DNA from: Bacteroidia bacterium
GTDB taxonomy: Bacteria; Bacteroidota; Bacteroidia; Chitinophagales; UBA2359
Reading direction: 5' to 3'
Length of the DNA stretch: 64,000 bases
Assembly: GCA_030427245.1 (NCBI GenBank)
Contig: JAUHXA010000006.1
Span: 1 to 64,000, forward strand
Shown: positions 9,401 to 19,600 of the stretch, piece after piece
How the letters are laid out: the number at the start of each line of letters is the position of its first letter
How positions within the stretch are numbered: the stretch's first letter is position 1
Translations under genes and position numbers: made by a program
The notes under the pieces: model-generated
What the model saw: only the letters and a program-made list of their open reading frames with translations
What the model was told of the DNA's origin: nothing
Databases searched by the model: none

Positions 9401-12400
9401 AGTTGTCTTGGAAGGCATCGCCATTGTCGTCCTCCGTTTGGACTCGGATTTGGTAGCTGTTTTTCACTTCAAAGTTGAAAACCGCATTGGTAAACAAAGC
9501 ATCTCCGTCAATGGTGAACTGATGGTTGTCTGCTCCGCCCGCAACCAAAGAATAGACAAAGTCGCTGCCTCCGTCAATGTCTTGCGTGCTCAACTTGCCA
9601 ACCAAAGTACCGATGACTTGATTTTCAGGAACATTGTTGCGGGTCAAGCTGATAGCAGTTGGTGCGTCTTCGTTGGTATTCGTGACCGTGATGGTAAATT
9701 GAAGGGAGTAAGTGCCTCCGTTGCCATCATTGGTTTCCACTTCAATTGTATGGAAAGCCTGTTCTTCAAAGTCCAATTCCACGTTGGTCTGCAATACATT
9801 TCCTTCAATGCTGAACTTCGCATTGTCGTTGTCGCTGCTGTTGATGAATTTGTAGTTAAAGCTGTCTGCTGCATCTTCATCTGTTGTAGAGAAGCTACCG
9901 ACCACTGTTCCTGCCGCTTGACTTTCTGCAATAATCGCATTGCTCAAAGTCAAATTCGTAGGTTGGTCGTTTGCATCTGCAATTTCGATAACAAAAGCTT
10001 TCTGTAAAGTTCCACCGTTTCCATCGTTGGTTTGAAGGCGAATGTTGTAGCTGTTTTTCACTTCAAAATTGAAGACCGCATTGCTCAACAATTGATTGTC
10101 GACAATCGCAAAACTGCTGTTGTCCTGTCCGCCCGTTCCATTCACCAATTGATAGGTGAAAGAATCTTGTGTATCGGGGTCTTGTGTCGAAAGTTGGCTG
10201 ACCAATGTACCGATTTGCTGATTCTCTGCCACTTGCTGCACGTCCATCAAGAGAGCCGTTGGCGCATCATTGGCATCCGTAATTAAGACGGTGAAGATTC
10301 GCACAATCGAACTGCCTTGACTGTCTGTTGTCTGAATGCGAATACTGTAAGAATCCTGTGCGTCCAAATCAAACACCACATTGGACTGCAATTCACTGCC
10401 TACAATCTTGAACTGACTGTTTCCGCTGCTGCCCTCGCCCGACACCAAACTGTACGTAAAAGACTCACCCGCATCTTCATCTGCCGTTTCCAAAAATCCA
10501 ACCGTGCTGCTGACAGGGAGGTTTTCTGCAATCGTCAAAGAGGTCAATTGAAGGTTGTGCGGAGCATCGTTCTGATTCAAAACGCTGACTACAAATTCTT
10601 GCACAAAAGTTCCACCTCGTCCATCGTTTACTTCAATGGCGATTTGATAGAAAGACTGTGCTTCAAAATTGAAGGAAGACTTTGCTTTCAATTGATTGCC
10701 TTCAACGAGAAAGTGATTGTTGTCCACATTTCCACCGACAAAGCTGTAAGAAAGCACGTCTGCCGCATCTTCGTCTGTTGTACTCAAATTGCCAATCAAA
10801 CTGCCTGCCGCTTGGTTTTCTGCCAAACTGTTTTGGCTCAAACTCATGGCTGTTGGCGCATCGTTGGCATCCAAAACACTGATTAAAAAGGTCTTTTGAA
10901 GTTGTCCGCCATTGCCATCATCGGTCAAGATTCGTATGCTGTACGTGTTTTGTTGTTCGTAGTTGAACACCGAATTGCTCAACAATTGATTGCCACTGAT
11001 AGTGAATCGGTGATTGTCCGTTCCGCCTGTTCCTGCAATAAGTTTGTAGGTAAAGTTGTCAAAAGCATCGGCATCTGTGGTAGAAAGTGTGCCAACCAGC
11101 GTACCGATAGGCTTGTTTTCTTCAATGTTGAAATTGCTCAATCCGATAGCTGTTGGCGCATCGTTGGCATCGGTGATAACGATGGTAAATACTTTTTCAA
11201 AATTGCCTCCATTGCCATCGCTTGTACGCACTCGAATACTGTAAGTCGCTTTGGTGTCCAAGTCAAACATTTGATTGCTGACCAATTCGTTGCCTACGAT
11301 TTTGAAGCTGCCGTTGTCTTCTGCTCCAATTCCCGCCACCAATGTATAGGTAAAATCGTCGTTGCTGTCCTCGTCTGTGGTTGTGAAATAACCGATATTG
11401 CTGTTGCTCGACAAGTTTTCTGCAATTGTATTGGAGGATAGGTTCAATGTCGTTGGAGCATCGTTGGCATTTGTAATGTGAATGGTAAACTGCTGTGTGA
11501 ACGTTCCCCCTCGTCCATCGTTGGTTTGCACTTCAATGTGATAGACATTTTGAGCCTCAAAATTGAAGAGGTCGTTGGTGTACAGCACATTTTCGGTAAT
11601 CGAAAAGTGAGCATTGTCGTTGTTTGCGCTGTTGGTGAAGCTGTACATAAAGCTGTCGTTGCTGTCCTCGTCCACCGTTGCGAAATTGCCAATCGCTGTA
11701 CTGAGTTCCACATTTTCGCTTACCAAATTACCATTCAAGCTCAAACCAATGGGTTTATCGTTGGTATCAGTGATTTGCACGATGAAGGTTTCCTCAAAAC
11801 TGCCGCCATTTCCATCGTCTGTGCGAATGCGGATTTGGTAGCTGTTTTGGGCTTCAAAGTTGAACACTTCTGCGCTCAACAATTGGTCGCCCACGATGAT
11901 AAAACTACCGTTGTCGTTGCTGCCGCTTCCCGATACCAAAGTGTAGGTGAAGCTGTCGTTTGCGTCTGCATCTTCTGTGCTTAGATTACCAATTACTGTT
12001 TCAATCGCTTGATTCTCTGCAATGAATTGGCTGCTCATACTCATAGCTGTCGGCACATCGTTGGCATCGGTGATGGTGATGCTGAACACCTCCTCATAAG
12101 TTGCGCCCGATTGGTCTTGTACTTGCACTCTGATTTGGTAGAGGTTTTTGGTGTCCATATCGAACATTTCTGCGCTTTGCAGTTCGTTCCCTACGATTTG
12201 GAAACTGCTGTTGTCGTCGTCGTTGATTCCGCTTACCAAGGTGTAGGTGAATTGCTCATTGAAGTCCTCGTCTATGGCGGAGAAATTGCCGACTTTGCTG
12301 CTTGTAGGTAGGTTTTCTGCAATCGTGAGAGAGGACAAGGAAAGAGCCGTTGGTGCATCGTTGGCATCAAGAATCGTTATCAAAAATTCTTTCATGAAGG

Positions 12401-15400
12401 ACTTGCCGCCGCTGTCGGTCACTCTGATGTGTACGTAGTAGTCGGTTTGTGCTTCGTAGTTGAAGGAAGTGAAGGTTCTCAATTCATTGCCCACAATGGA
12501 AAACAGTTGATTGTTGTTGCTGCCTTGATTGTCAAAGCTGTAGGTGAAAGTTTCGCCCGCATCTTCGTCCTCTGTTTCCAATCTACCAATCAAAGAATTA
12601 ACCACGCTGTTTTCTTCAATTTCAGTTCCGTCCATTTTCATATTGAAGGGCGCATCGTTGGCATTTTGAACCGAAACAATGAAAATTTCTTCAAACAAAC
12701 CTCCATTTCCATCATTGGTTTGAATCCGTATGCTGTACTCGCTTTTCACTTCAAAGTTGAAAATCTCTTTCGCCAACAATTGATTGCCCATTATGACAAA
12801 ACTGTTGTTGTCTTCACTGCCTTGACCTTCCACCAAAGTATAGCTAAAGGTATCGTTGGCATCTTCGTCTGTGGTCGAGAAAGTGCCTACAAGGGCGTTC
12901 ATCTCGTTGTTCTCTGCAATGTTGGTATTGGCAAGTGCAATGGCGGTCGGTGCATCGTTGGCATCCGTAATCAAGATGGTGAATGTTTGGTCGTAGAAAG
13001 CATCGTGGCTATCGAAAGTCCGCACCAAAATGGAATAGCTGTCTTTGGTGTCCAAGTCGAACATTTCTGCGCTCTTCAATTGGTTTCCTTCAATGGTGAA
13101 GCTCGCATTGTCGTCTCCTCCAAATCCATTCACCAATTCGTATCGGAAAGTATCGCCTACATCCACATCGCTCGTATTGAAGTAACCCACCGTGCTGTTG
13201 GGAGGCAAATTCTCTGCAATCGTATTGGAGGACAATTGAAGGGCGGTTGGTGCATCGTTGGCATCGGTAATATTGATAACAAATTGCTGTGTATAAATTC
13301 CACCTTTGCCATCATTGGTTTGAACATACACAAAATAAATGTCTTGTGTCTCATAATCAAAGCTTTCAAAAGTTCGCAATTCGTCCTCCACAATCACAAA
13401 ACTGCCGTTGTTGTTGGGAACGATGTCTGCAAAGCTGTAAAAATGTACGTCAAAAAGGTCGGGGTCAACCGTATTGAAGAAGCCAATGGACGCACCGAAA
13501 GAGCTGTTTTCGGGAATAGAAGTATTGTTAATCGTCAATTCAGTTGGATTTTCATTGGCATCCAAAATGAAAATTTCTACCTGCTTTTCAAAGCTGCCTC
13601 CGCTATTGTCTTGTGTGCGGATGCGAATAGAATAAGTGTCTTTGGCTTCGTAATCGAATGAAGTATTCGCCAACAGCAGACTGCCCACAACGCTGAAATG
13701 GTTGTTGTCTTGACTGCCTTCGCCACTGACCAAGCTGTAAAAATGGTTGTCGTTGAAGTCTTCGTCTAAGCTTGACAAATTGCTGACGACTGTGGAAATT
13801 GCCATGTTTTCTTGGAAAAACACATTGTCCAACAGTAAATTGTGGGGAGCATCGTTGGTATCATTGATGTTGATGGTGACGGCTTGTTCGTAGCTTTTGC
13901 CGCCGCTGTCTGTGGTTCGCAAGCGAATCAAGTAAGTGTCTTTGTCTTCAAAATTGAAGGTTTCGGCTGTTTGCAGCAAATTTCCGCTGATGCTGAACTT
14001 CAAGTTGTCTTCGCTGCCTCCGCCATTCGCCAAGCTATAAGTAAAGGTTTCATTGAAGTCAATGTCGGTGCTGCTCAAGGTAGCGACAGTCGTGCCAATA
14101 CTGGCATTTTCGTTCACGTTGTTGCTACTTGTAGAAAGAGCCGTTGGTGCGTCGTTGGCATTGGTGATTTTGATGAAAAACTGTTCCATCAATGTTCCGC
14201 CATTGCCATCGTTGGTTTCGATGTAAACGATGTAAGTAGAATCGGTTTCGTAGTCGAAAATTTTGTTGGTACGAAGTGTATTGTCTAACACATAAAAATC
14301 GCTATGGTCGTTGGGCTGCAAGTTCACAAAGCTGTAAGTATGCTCGTCTGCCGTGTCCTCGTCTGCCGTTTGGAAAGTCGCTACAACGGTTCCTTCAGGC
14401 TGATTTTCGGCTACTTCTTGGCTGCTTGCTGCTATATCGGTTGGCGTATCATTGACATCTCCAATGGTGATAACGAAAGAAGTCGAATAAGTTTCGCTGT
14501 CTTTGTCGGTGGTTTTGACCCGTAAAGTGTAAAGCGATTGGTTTTCAAAATTGAAGGTCGAAGCCGCCAATATTTTATTGCCTTGCACAATGAAACTGCT
14601 GTTGTCGTCGTCACCCGAACCATTGGTCAATTCATAAGTATGGTTGTCGGTTGCGTCTTCATCAATAGTTGCCAAAGAGCCGATAAAAGTCAATTTGATT
14701 TCATTTTCGTTCAAGAAAAGATTGTCCAAGGTCATGCCTGTTGGCGCATCATTGCGGTCAATGATGGTGATATGCATCACTTCTTCAAAAGTACCTCCGT
14801 TTCCATCATCGGTTTGAATTCGAATGGAATAGCTGTCTTTGGCTTCAAAATCAAAAGTTTCATCGCTGAACACTTGTCCATCCACTACCTGAAAACTTCC
14901 ATTGTCCTCAGCCCCTTCTCCTTCCACCAAACTGTAAGCAAAGCTGTCGTTGGGGTCTTCGTCCGTTGTCGTGATGGCTGCAATAAACGTATTGGAGTTT
15001 TTGTTTTCTTCCACATCGTAGCTCGACAAATCCATATCGGTTGGCGCATCGTTGGCATCGGTGATGTTGATGGTAAATTGTTCTTGGTAAGTGCCGCCAT
15101 TGCCGTCATCTGTTTGTAGGCGAATCGTATAGTTGTCTTTCACTTCAAAATTGAAGGATTCATTGCTCACCAATTCGCCGCTTGAAATGCTGAAACTGGC
15201 ATTGTCTTCATCGCCTTCTCCTTCCACCAAAGTATAGGTGTGGCTATCGGCTGCGTCTTGGTCGCTGCTGCTCAAAGTCGCTATCCAAGTATTCAAATCT
15301 TCGTTTTCGGCAATGCTGTTGTTGTCGAGTGCCATTGCAGTTGGCGCATCGTTGGCATCGGTGATGGTGATGGTGAATACTTCTTGATAAGTACCTCCAT

Positions 15401-16370
15401 TGTTGTCCTCTGTTTGTAAGCGAATGGAATAGCTGTCTTTGGTTTCAAAGTCAAAACTTTCGGCTGTCACCAAATGCTCTCCGTCAATGGCAAAAGACTC
15501 GTTGTGGTCATCTCCGTCGCCTGGCACCAAGCTGTAAGTGTGGGTATCGGCTGGGTCTGAATCGGTTGAAGTCAAACTGCCAATGATAGTCCCTGCATCT
15601 TCATTTTCGGCTACCTCTGAATTGGACAAATACATGTCTGTTGGAGGGTCGTTGCCGTCATTGATGATGATGGTGAAAATTTCTTCGTAAGAACAGCCTT
15701 TACTGTCCGTGGTTTGTACCCGAATGGTATAGCTGTCTTTGGTTTCTATGTCAAACACTTCAGCACTTTTTAAATCTTCTCCGTCAATGCTGAAACTGCT
15801 GTTGTTGTCGCTTCCTTCGCCACTTACCAAACTGTAAGTAAATTCGGTATCGTCTTCATCGGCAGTTGAAAAAGTACCTACCAATGTTCCAACTGCTTGA
15901 TTTTCTTGTATGCCCGAATTGTCAATGTTGATGTCGGTCGGTTGGTAATTCTCTCGAATGTCTCTGGGACTGTCAACTGTTCCTATAATGGCATTGCTCA
16001 CAAAGTCAATGGTATTGACCGCATTGTAAACAATGTTTTCACTGTGGTCATAAATTTTTAGGCTTAGGGTTTCGCCCGACGCTGCATTGCTGTAGGCAGT
16101 GAGAAAGACGTAGTAGTTGCCGAATTGATTGATGACATTGGTGAATCCTCTGCAATTGTCAAATTCGTCAAAAATTCCCACCATGTCGTTGAGGTCTGTT
16201 GAAGGGTCACAGTTGATGCTCAATTTTGCGGTGATGGTCATCGTGTTGGCATAATCTGCTGGATTGACCGACCAACTGGGGGGTTGGGCTAATAAAATGC
16301 TTGGTGGGGCTGCTAAGAGAATGAGTAAGGTGCAGAGCATCCCCCATAATGTATTGTATATAAATTTCAT
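6402..16370 (-). CDS. Giant secreted adhesin: about 31 cadherin-like repeats, type B T9SS C-terminal domain
   Basis: 3322 residues. Order: signal peptide (about 1-28, ending LLAQ), a module at about 32-140 (WSVNPADYANTM... YVFLTAYSNAASGETL) also found twice in the next gene, about 31 cadherin-like repeats of roughly 100 residues (about 140-3230), and a CHU_C/gliding-motility type C-terminal domain (NYLSPNGDGSNDYFEV...GVYYYLFRN, about 3238-3322). Repeats carry calcium-site motifs: xAEN, STTDEDxxD, FNFE, TDDGNGG and the linker DANDAPTA. Repeats at 9650-13250 follow a three-domain A-B-C order. The last repeat (IAENSDESSMIGTIEATDED) is closer to classical cadherin repeats. Expected role: calcium-stiffened fibre exported by T9SS for adhesion or gliding, with the downstream PorP/SprF protein as partner. 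Start ATG 16370 gives a good signal peptide. Confidence 0.92.
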   Translation of the reverse strand: MKFIYNTLWGMLCTLLILLAAPPSILLAQPPSWSVNPADYANTMTITAKLSINCDPSTDLNDMVGIFDEFDNCRGFTNVINQFGNYYVFLTAYSNAASGETLSLKIYDHSENIVYNAVNTIDFVSNAIIGTVDSPRDIRENYQPTDINIDNSGIQENQAVGTLVGTFSTADEDDTEFTYSLVSGEGSDNNSSFSIDGEDLKSAEVFDIETKDSYTIRVQTTDSKGCSYEEIFTIIINDGNDPPTDMYLSNSEVAENEDAGTIIGSLTSTDSDPADTHTYSLVPGDGDDHNESFAIDGEHLVTAESFDFETKDSYSIRLQTEDNNGGTYQEVFTITITDANDAPTAMALDNNSIAENEDLNTWIATLSSSDQDAADSHTYTLVEGEGDEDNASFSISSGELVSNESFNFEVKDNYTIRLQTDDGNGGTYQEQFTINITDANDAPTDMDLSSYDVEENKNSNTFIAAITTTDEDPNDSFAYSLVEGEGAEDNGSFQVVDGQVFSDETFDFEAKDSYSIRIQTDDGNGGTFEEVMHITIIDRNDAPTGMTLDNLFLNENEIKLTFIGSLATIDEDATDNHTYELTNGSGDDDNSSFIVQGNKILAASTFNFENQSLYTLRVKTTDKDSETYSTSFVITIGDVNDTPTDIAASSQEVAENQPEGTVVATFQTADEDTADEHTYSFVNLQPNDHSDFYVLDNTLRTNKIFDYETDSTYIVYIETNDGNGGTLMEQFFIKITNANDAPTALSTSSNNVNENASIGTTVATLSSTDIDFNETFTYSLANGGGSEDNLKFSISGNLLQTAETFNFEDKDTYLIRLRTTDSGGKSYEQAVTININDTNDAPHNLLLDNVFFQENMAISTVVSNLSSLDEDFNDNHFYSLVSGEGSQDNNHFSVVGSLLLANTSFDYEAKDTYSIRIRTQDNSGGSFEKQVEIFILDANENPTELTINNTSIPENSSFGASIGFFNTVDPDLFDVHFYSFADIVPNNNGSFVIVEDELRTFESFDYETQDIYFVYVQTNDGKGGIYTQQFVINITDANDAPTALQLSSNTIAENLPPNSTVGYFNTSDVDVGDTFRYELVNGFGGDDNASFTIEGNQLKSAEMFDLDTKDSYSILVRTFDSHDAFYDQTFTILITDANDAPTAIALANTNIAENNEMNALVGTFSTTDEDANDTFSYTLVEGQGSEDNNSFVIMGNQLLAKEIFNFEVKSEYSIRIQTNDGNGGLFEEIFIVSVQNANDAPFNMKMDGTEIEENSVVNSLIGRLETEDEDAGETFTYSFDNQGSNNNQLFSIVGNELRTFTSFNYEAQTDYYVHIRVTDSGGKSFMKEFLITILDANDAPTALSLSSLTIAENLPTSSKVGNFSAIDEDFNEQFTYTLVSGINDDDNSSFQIVGNELQSAEMFDMDTKNLYQIRVQVQDQSGATYEEVFSITITDANDVPTAMSMSSQFIAENQAIETVIGNLSTEDADANDSFTYTLVSGSGSNDNGSFIIVGDQLLSAEVFNFEAQNSYQIRIRTDDGNGGSFEETFIVQITDTNDKPIGLSLNGNLVSENVELSTAIGNFATVDEDSNDSFMYSFTNSANNDNAHFSITENVLYTNDLFNFEAQNVYHIEVQTNDGRGGTFTQQFTIHITNANDAPTTLNLSSNTIAENLSSNSNIGYFTTTDEDSNDDFTYTLVAGIGAEDNGSFKIVGNELVSNQMFDLDTKATYSIRVRTSDGNGGNFEKVFTIVITDANDAPTAIGLSNFNIEENKPIGTLVGTLSTTDADAFDNFTYKLIAGTGGTDNHRFTISGNQLLSNSVFNYEQQNTYSIRILTDDGNGGQLQKTFLISVLDANDAPTAMSLSQNSLAENQAAGSLIGNLSTTDEDAADVLSYSFVGGNVDNNHFLVEGNQLKAKSSFNFEAQSFYQIAIEVNDGRGGTFVQEFVVSVLNQNDAPHNLQLTSLTIAENLPVSSTVGFLETADEDAGESFTYSLVSGEGSSGNSQFKIVGSELQSNVVFDLDAQDSYSIRIQTTDSQGSSIVRIFTVLITDANDAPTALLMDVQQVAENQQIGTLVSQLSTQDPDTQDSFTYQLVNGTGGQDNSSFAIVDNQLLSNAVFNFEVKNSYNIRLQTNDGNGGTLQKAFVIEIADANDQPTNLTLSNAIIAESQAAGTVVGSFSTTDEDAADSFNYKFINSSDNDNAKFSIEGNVLQTNVELDFEEQAFHTIEVETNDGNGGTYSLQFTITVTNTNEDAPTAISLTRNNVPENQVIGTLVGKLSTQDIDGGSDFVYSLVAGGADNHQFTIDGDALFTNAVFNFEVKNSYQIRVQTEDDNGDAFQDNFTILITDENDQPTNVALSNNKVTEEQASGVTVGILSTTDEDANDSFTYTLVNEGANDNDSFVIQGNTLQTNRTLDYETQPFLLVAVQTDDGRGGTFVKQMTIEVIDSNDDAPTAISITRNNVPENQVIGTIVGKFNTQDIDGGGNFVYTLAEGVADNDLFAIDADILLTNAVFNYEVQSSYQILVKTEDESGNAFEENFTILITDENDQPTDFNISNNQVSENQAAGTSIGSFSTVDEDANDSYTYRFVDLQANDNSLFSIVNGELLSNASFNFEEKQSYSIDVETDDNRGGTYQRTFLVSISNVNDVPSMLSITNQSIAENQAVGTLVGNFNTTDEDMGDSHNYNLVSGLGADHNDLFAIAGEELLSNAVFDLEQQAELKVRVRTTDSSGTSIEMPFIITVRDENDAPTLLSLSSQTIAENQVIGTIIGTFNTTDPDGGDEHTYELIEGVGGENNDLFSVQDNVLFSNAVFDFEVQNSYSILVKSSDGQADGIQQAFTVTVLDANDAPAAIALSPASVPENEAIGTYVGTLTASDQDATDIHQFQLTASGSGNNNDHFSIVNNELRTFKILDFETQPTYFIEVVADDMRGGTLTQVLSVGVTDANDAPTALSISNDKVVENSSIGAVIGTFFTSDIDAGDAHTYSLIVGAGSVDNASFTIEGANLLLNTTLDVNAKDSYSIRVATTDLGGRTFAQTFTIQVLDANNTPTAILLSNLNIRENEASGTVVGSLLAEDADVDDEHTFELVTNDNAPDGEWFKIVDGQLMSAIAFNYELQQTLQIAVVTTDLQGSTFEQAFTIEVVNVNESPMILSESFSIAENSDESSMIGTIEATDEDLGQTLTFVLVNEGDVPFRLDASTGELTVATNRLDYEEQDSYELEIEVSDNGNPVLSAAKVIKVSVEDLIETTQTLPANNYLSPNGDGSNDYFEVQNVEIYADFELTIFNANGEEIFYQASGYQNDWDGTYKGEVLPTGVYYYLFRNVNDSEEVFKGTISIVK
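9650..13250 (-). repeat. Higher-order A-B-C repeat inside the cadherin-like gene
   Basis: Twelve consecutive domains (10th-21st) fall in three alternating types, four times over. Type A has IAENLPxSS and FDLDTK. Type B has GNQLLS, FNFEVK and TDDGNGG. Type C has a shorter NNxxF loop, FNFEAQ, TNDGRGGTF and an ITNANDAP or VLNQNDAP linker. One unit is about 300 residues, about 900 bp. Neighbouring domains before and after follow the order less strictly. Confidence 0.75.
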
Positions 16371-16411
16371 TTTTATTGTTGATTATTTTGATTTTTTTAA
16401 AGATGTGGTTG

Positions 16412-16479
16412 AACCCACCCCTAACCCCTCCCAAGAGGGGAATTCTTACTCCCCTCTTGGGAGGGGCAGGGGGTGGGTT
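16412..16479. repeat. GC-rich 30-bp-arm palindrome
   Basis: The left arm is 16412-16441 (AACCCACCCC...CAAGAGGGGA) and the right arm 16450-16479. 27 of 30 positions pair, with an 8-nt loop. It lies between the two giant genes in a stretch otherwise lacking genes. A related C-tract/G-tract hairpin (CCCTCCCCCCCTTCAAAGGGGG) is at about 26251-26276. Probably a dispersed palindromic element; it may end transcription from the upstream giant gene. Confidence 0.6.
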
Positions 16480-16592
16480 TTAGGTGTATTGGTTTTGAAG
16501 TATAGAGATGTGAGGCAGATGCCCTAGCTGGCTATTGCAAATTGCAGCAAAAGGGCATCCCCACATCTAATAATCAAAGGATTGTTGAGGAA

Positions 16593-16629
16593 TTAGGTAT
16601 CGGATACCTTCAAGGTATCCGATACCTAA
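16593..16629. repeat. Perfect 18-bp-arm hairpin containing GGTATCGGATACC
   Basis: 16593-16610 and 16612-16629 are exact reverse complements around a single base, and each arm contains the smaller palindrome GGTATCGGATACC. It lies 9 bp beyond the stop of the 3127-residue protein gene. It has no T-run, so either a hairpin-only 3' end or a protein-binding site. The core GGTATCTGATACC recurs at about 24029 and 30388. Confidence 0.6.
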
Positions 16630-16637
16630 AGTTCCAA

Positions 16638-19600
16638 TCAATGCGATTTTAATGCCTTATGTGTATGCGTGAACTGTGGCGTGCGAATCAAAACAACGTA
16701 CATTCCCAAAGGATAATCCGTTGCATCCCAACTCACTGTCCAATTGCCTCTGCCTTTTTGTTCCTTCAATAAGGTAGCAACTGGCTTACCAGCCATGTCA
16801 TACACCATTACTTCAACATCGCTGCTTTCCTCCAATGTGAACTCAATTTCCAATTCGCTGTCGAACGGAACAGGCTTCACTTGGCTGAAATATCCATCTT
16901 GAGGCATTTTGTCTAGTAGTTTGTTACAAGCCAATTCACTGGTCGTCTTGTAGAATCCGTTGGTGATGATGCCGTCTTGTTCATAAAACAAGCCTTCTTC
17001 TACCTCCAACTCTATGCCCGTTTCTTCGTGAACGAGTTTGAGCGTCAAATCTTTGGATTTGTTGTCGCCGTACACTGTCAAGTAGGTGAAGTACTGCTCG
17101 GTTTGGTCGTCGTACCACAATTTGCCAATTCCTCTACATTCTTCGCCATCAAATGCGCCAACTCTAAGGTCGTCTGTGATGTTTGGTAAGTCACACCATT
17201 CTACCTGTCCGATGATGGTCATATTGGAAGGGTAGGCGTGTCGGTTGATGTCCCAATGTTTGCTGACTGCCAAAGTTTGAGGTGTAGAATCTGCGGTTTT
17301 TCCACCACCGATTCCACCTGCGGGGAAAATCAAAGTTCCTCCATTGGCGGCTTGAAGCATATAGCCTTGGTTGGGTTCGAGGTGTGTCAAACTTCCTACC
17401 CATCCCAAATTGCTGTCGTAAATCGCAAAGGCAAATTGTCCTTTGATGAGGTCACCATCTGTTGCGGTGAAGGTCGCTAAAGCAGCATTGACGGTAAGGT
17501 TTCGCAAGCCGAGGTAGCCCAACCAATTCCAACCCGATACGATTTCGATGGGTTGGGTTGTTGGGTCGGTCACGCTTCCCGTATAAATCAAGTCGCTGTC
17601 GCCTGTTATTTGCAGTTTGTAGAGTTCGTTGAGTTGGATGCCTCCGCTGTTGCTCAAGCTACCGCCCCAACTGTTGAAGCTCTCTTGGTATTGATCGAAG
17701 AATCTCGCTCCTTTGATGACATCTCCTGTGCTTGGAGTCAAGGTTTGCAGCATTTGGTTCATGTCGCCTGAAAGGGAACTTTGCAAATTGAAGGAAATCC
17801 AATTCCATCCCGATTCGATGGGAATCGTTTGGTAAATTTCGGCAGGTGCTTCAAAGACTTGCGGCTCGGAAGGTGTGCCAATACTGGTATCGGAGGCGAA
17901 ATCCAATTGAGGCGTGAGGTCAACATAAACCCTGCCTTGGCTCGCATCCCAAAAACGGAACTCTACGGTTTCGCCACTCACGCTGTTGCTGTAAATGTCC
18001 AAGAAGGCGATGAATTTATCGTAGGCTTCGATGTACTGCAATTGCGCCTTGCCACGGATTTCGTCGTTCACTACGGCATATAAAATGTCTTCGTCGTCGG
18101 TAGAGAAAATATCGCCTACTTTCACCTGTCCTACTACGTTCATGGAGAAAGCATAATCGGCAGGATTGACTTCCCAAGCGGGAGGTGCTTGTGATACTTT
18201 GAGTTCCAAGACCAAGATTTCGGAGAATCCAAAGTCGGTGTTCAATTGAAGGTCTTGGGTGTATTCACCAATGTTCAATTCTGGATTGACCGTAAAGGTG
18301 ACGTTCAAGTAGCTGTTCGGCGGCACTGCGCCCGTTCTTGGACTGGCGGTTAACCAATTCGGCAAGTTGTCAATGGAGAAGTCCTTCAATTCGCCACCTT
18401 GGTTCAAGATGCGAGTCGTGAAGCTCAAAGGTTCGCCCAAGGGCTTCTCGAAGTACAATTGCTGTTCTTCCCAGACGGTTTGGTTTTTGTCCACATAGGC
18501 TATCCAAGTAGCGGGCGACTGCATTTTGTTCCCTTGGAGGTCGAATACATCTTGAACAGTGATGTCCAAAGTCACATTCTCAATCAAAGAAGGTGGGTCG
18601 GTGGGTGTCAAGATGATTTTGTCGTTGTTCACGCTGTAGGTGTAATTCACTTTTTGAACGGGGCGTGGCAAACGGATGGGAGGTGTTTGGGTAGCATAGC
18701 TACCGCCATTGGCTACCATGTCGTGATGGGTAGTGACATCTGTTTCGTCGTAAGCCAAATCTTTGAGGGTTTCGACGAGTACATTGACTCCTGCCTCTTC
18801 TTCGTAGTCTTCAAAAGACCAGTATCCTTGCAGTCCTAATTCGTCACCTTGTTGTTTGTTGGTCATGTCTCTCACGATTTGTTCTTGCTTTCGAGAGGTG
18901 TTCCACAAGCGCACTTCGTCCATGCTTCCCGTGAAATGACGGTCTTGGTGGGTCTGTATGAAAGTACTCCAACCCCGGCAACCGACATACAAATTCGCTC
19001 CGCCAAATCCGCCCCAATTATCGCTATCGGTGGTGTTTTGTAGATTTCCATCTATGTAAGCCGAAATGTCGGATAGGCGATTGACGACCAAGGCGAAGTG
19101 GTGCCATTGTCCATCGAAGTAGTTGTCCGAAACCGCTTCAAAACTGTGGCTTTGGTTGGTCACAAATATTTTTCCGTTGACATCCGTTCCGATGTTCCAA
19201 GAAGTTTCATTGTCGCTGCCGTCGCCTTTTCCATTGCTGAAAAAGCTGACATTGCTGCCGTTGGTGCTGTTGAACCAAAATTCAATGGTCATGTCGGTTT
19301 CGTGGTTGTAAGAGAGTGTTCCTCCTGGTGTACTGAGGTAGTCGCTGCCATTGAAGGCATAGGCACGACCGAAAGGCTCAACTGTCCAAGTGGTGTTTTG
19401 GAGGGTGGCGTGTCGTTCTCTGAGGCGTTCTTCTACTTCTGTTCCCATGGCTTCATCCATTTGCCACACTCCCAAAATGCCTGATTCTCTGCCTGTCAAT
19501 AAAACAAATCTGCGGGCTGCAATGTCGGCTTCGTCTCTTGCCTTGCCCCACAAACGGAGCTCATGCACATTGCCGTCAAAGTGTCGGGGTGCACCCGCCA

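Noticed and set aside
9650-13250. Regularly spaced near-identical 20-30-bp strings that look like CRISPR repeats
   Set aside because: The period is about 300 bp, the strings encode the DANDAPTA linker, and the 'spacers' are in-frame protein-coding sequence.
6500-15200. Many long open frames on the plus strand opposite the cadherin-like gene (up to about 410 codons, for example 12429-13661)
   Set aside because: They are antisense shadows of a periodic reading frame: their translations repeat with the same period, are rich in Cys/His/Arg/Ile in a way typical of complement frames, and match no family.
16412-16479. C-rich palindrome as a transposon end
   Set aside because: No target duplication or partner end was found; better described as a dispersed palindrome or transcript end.
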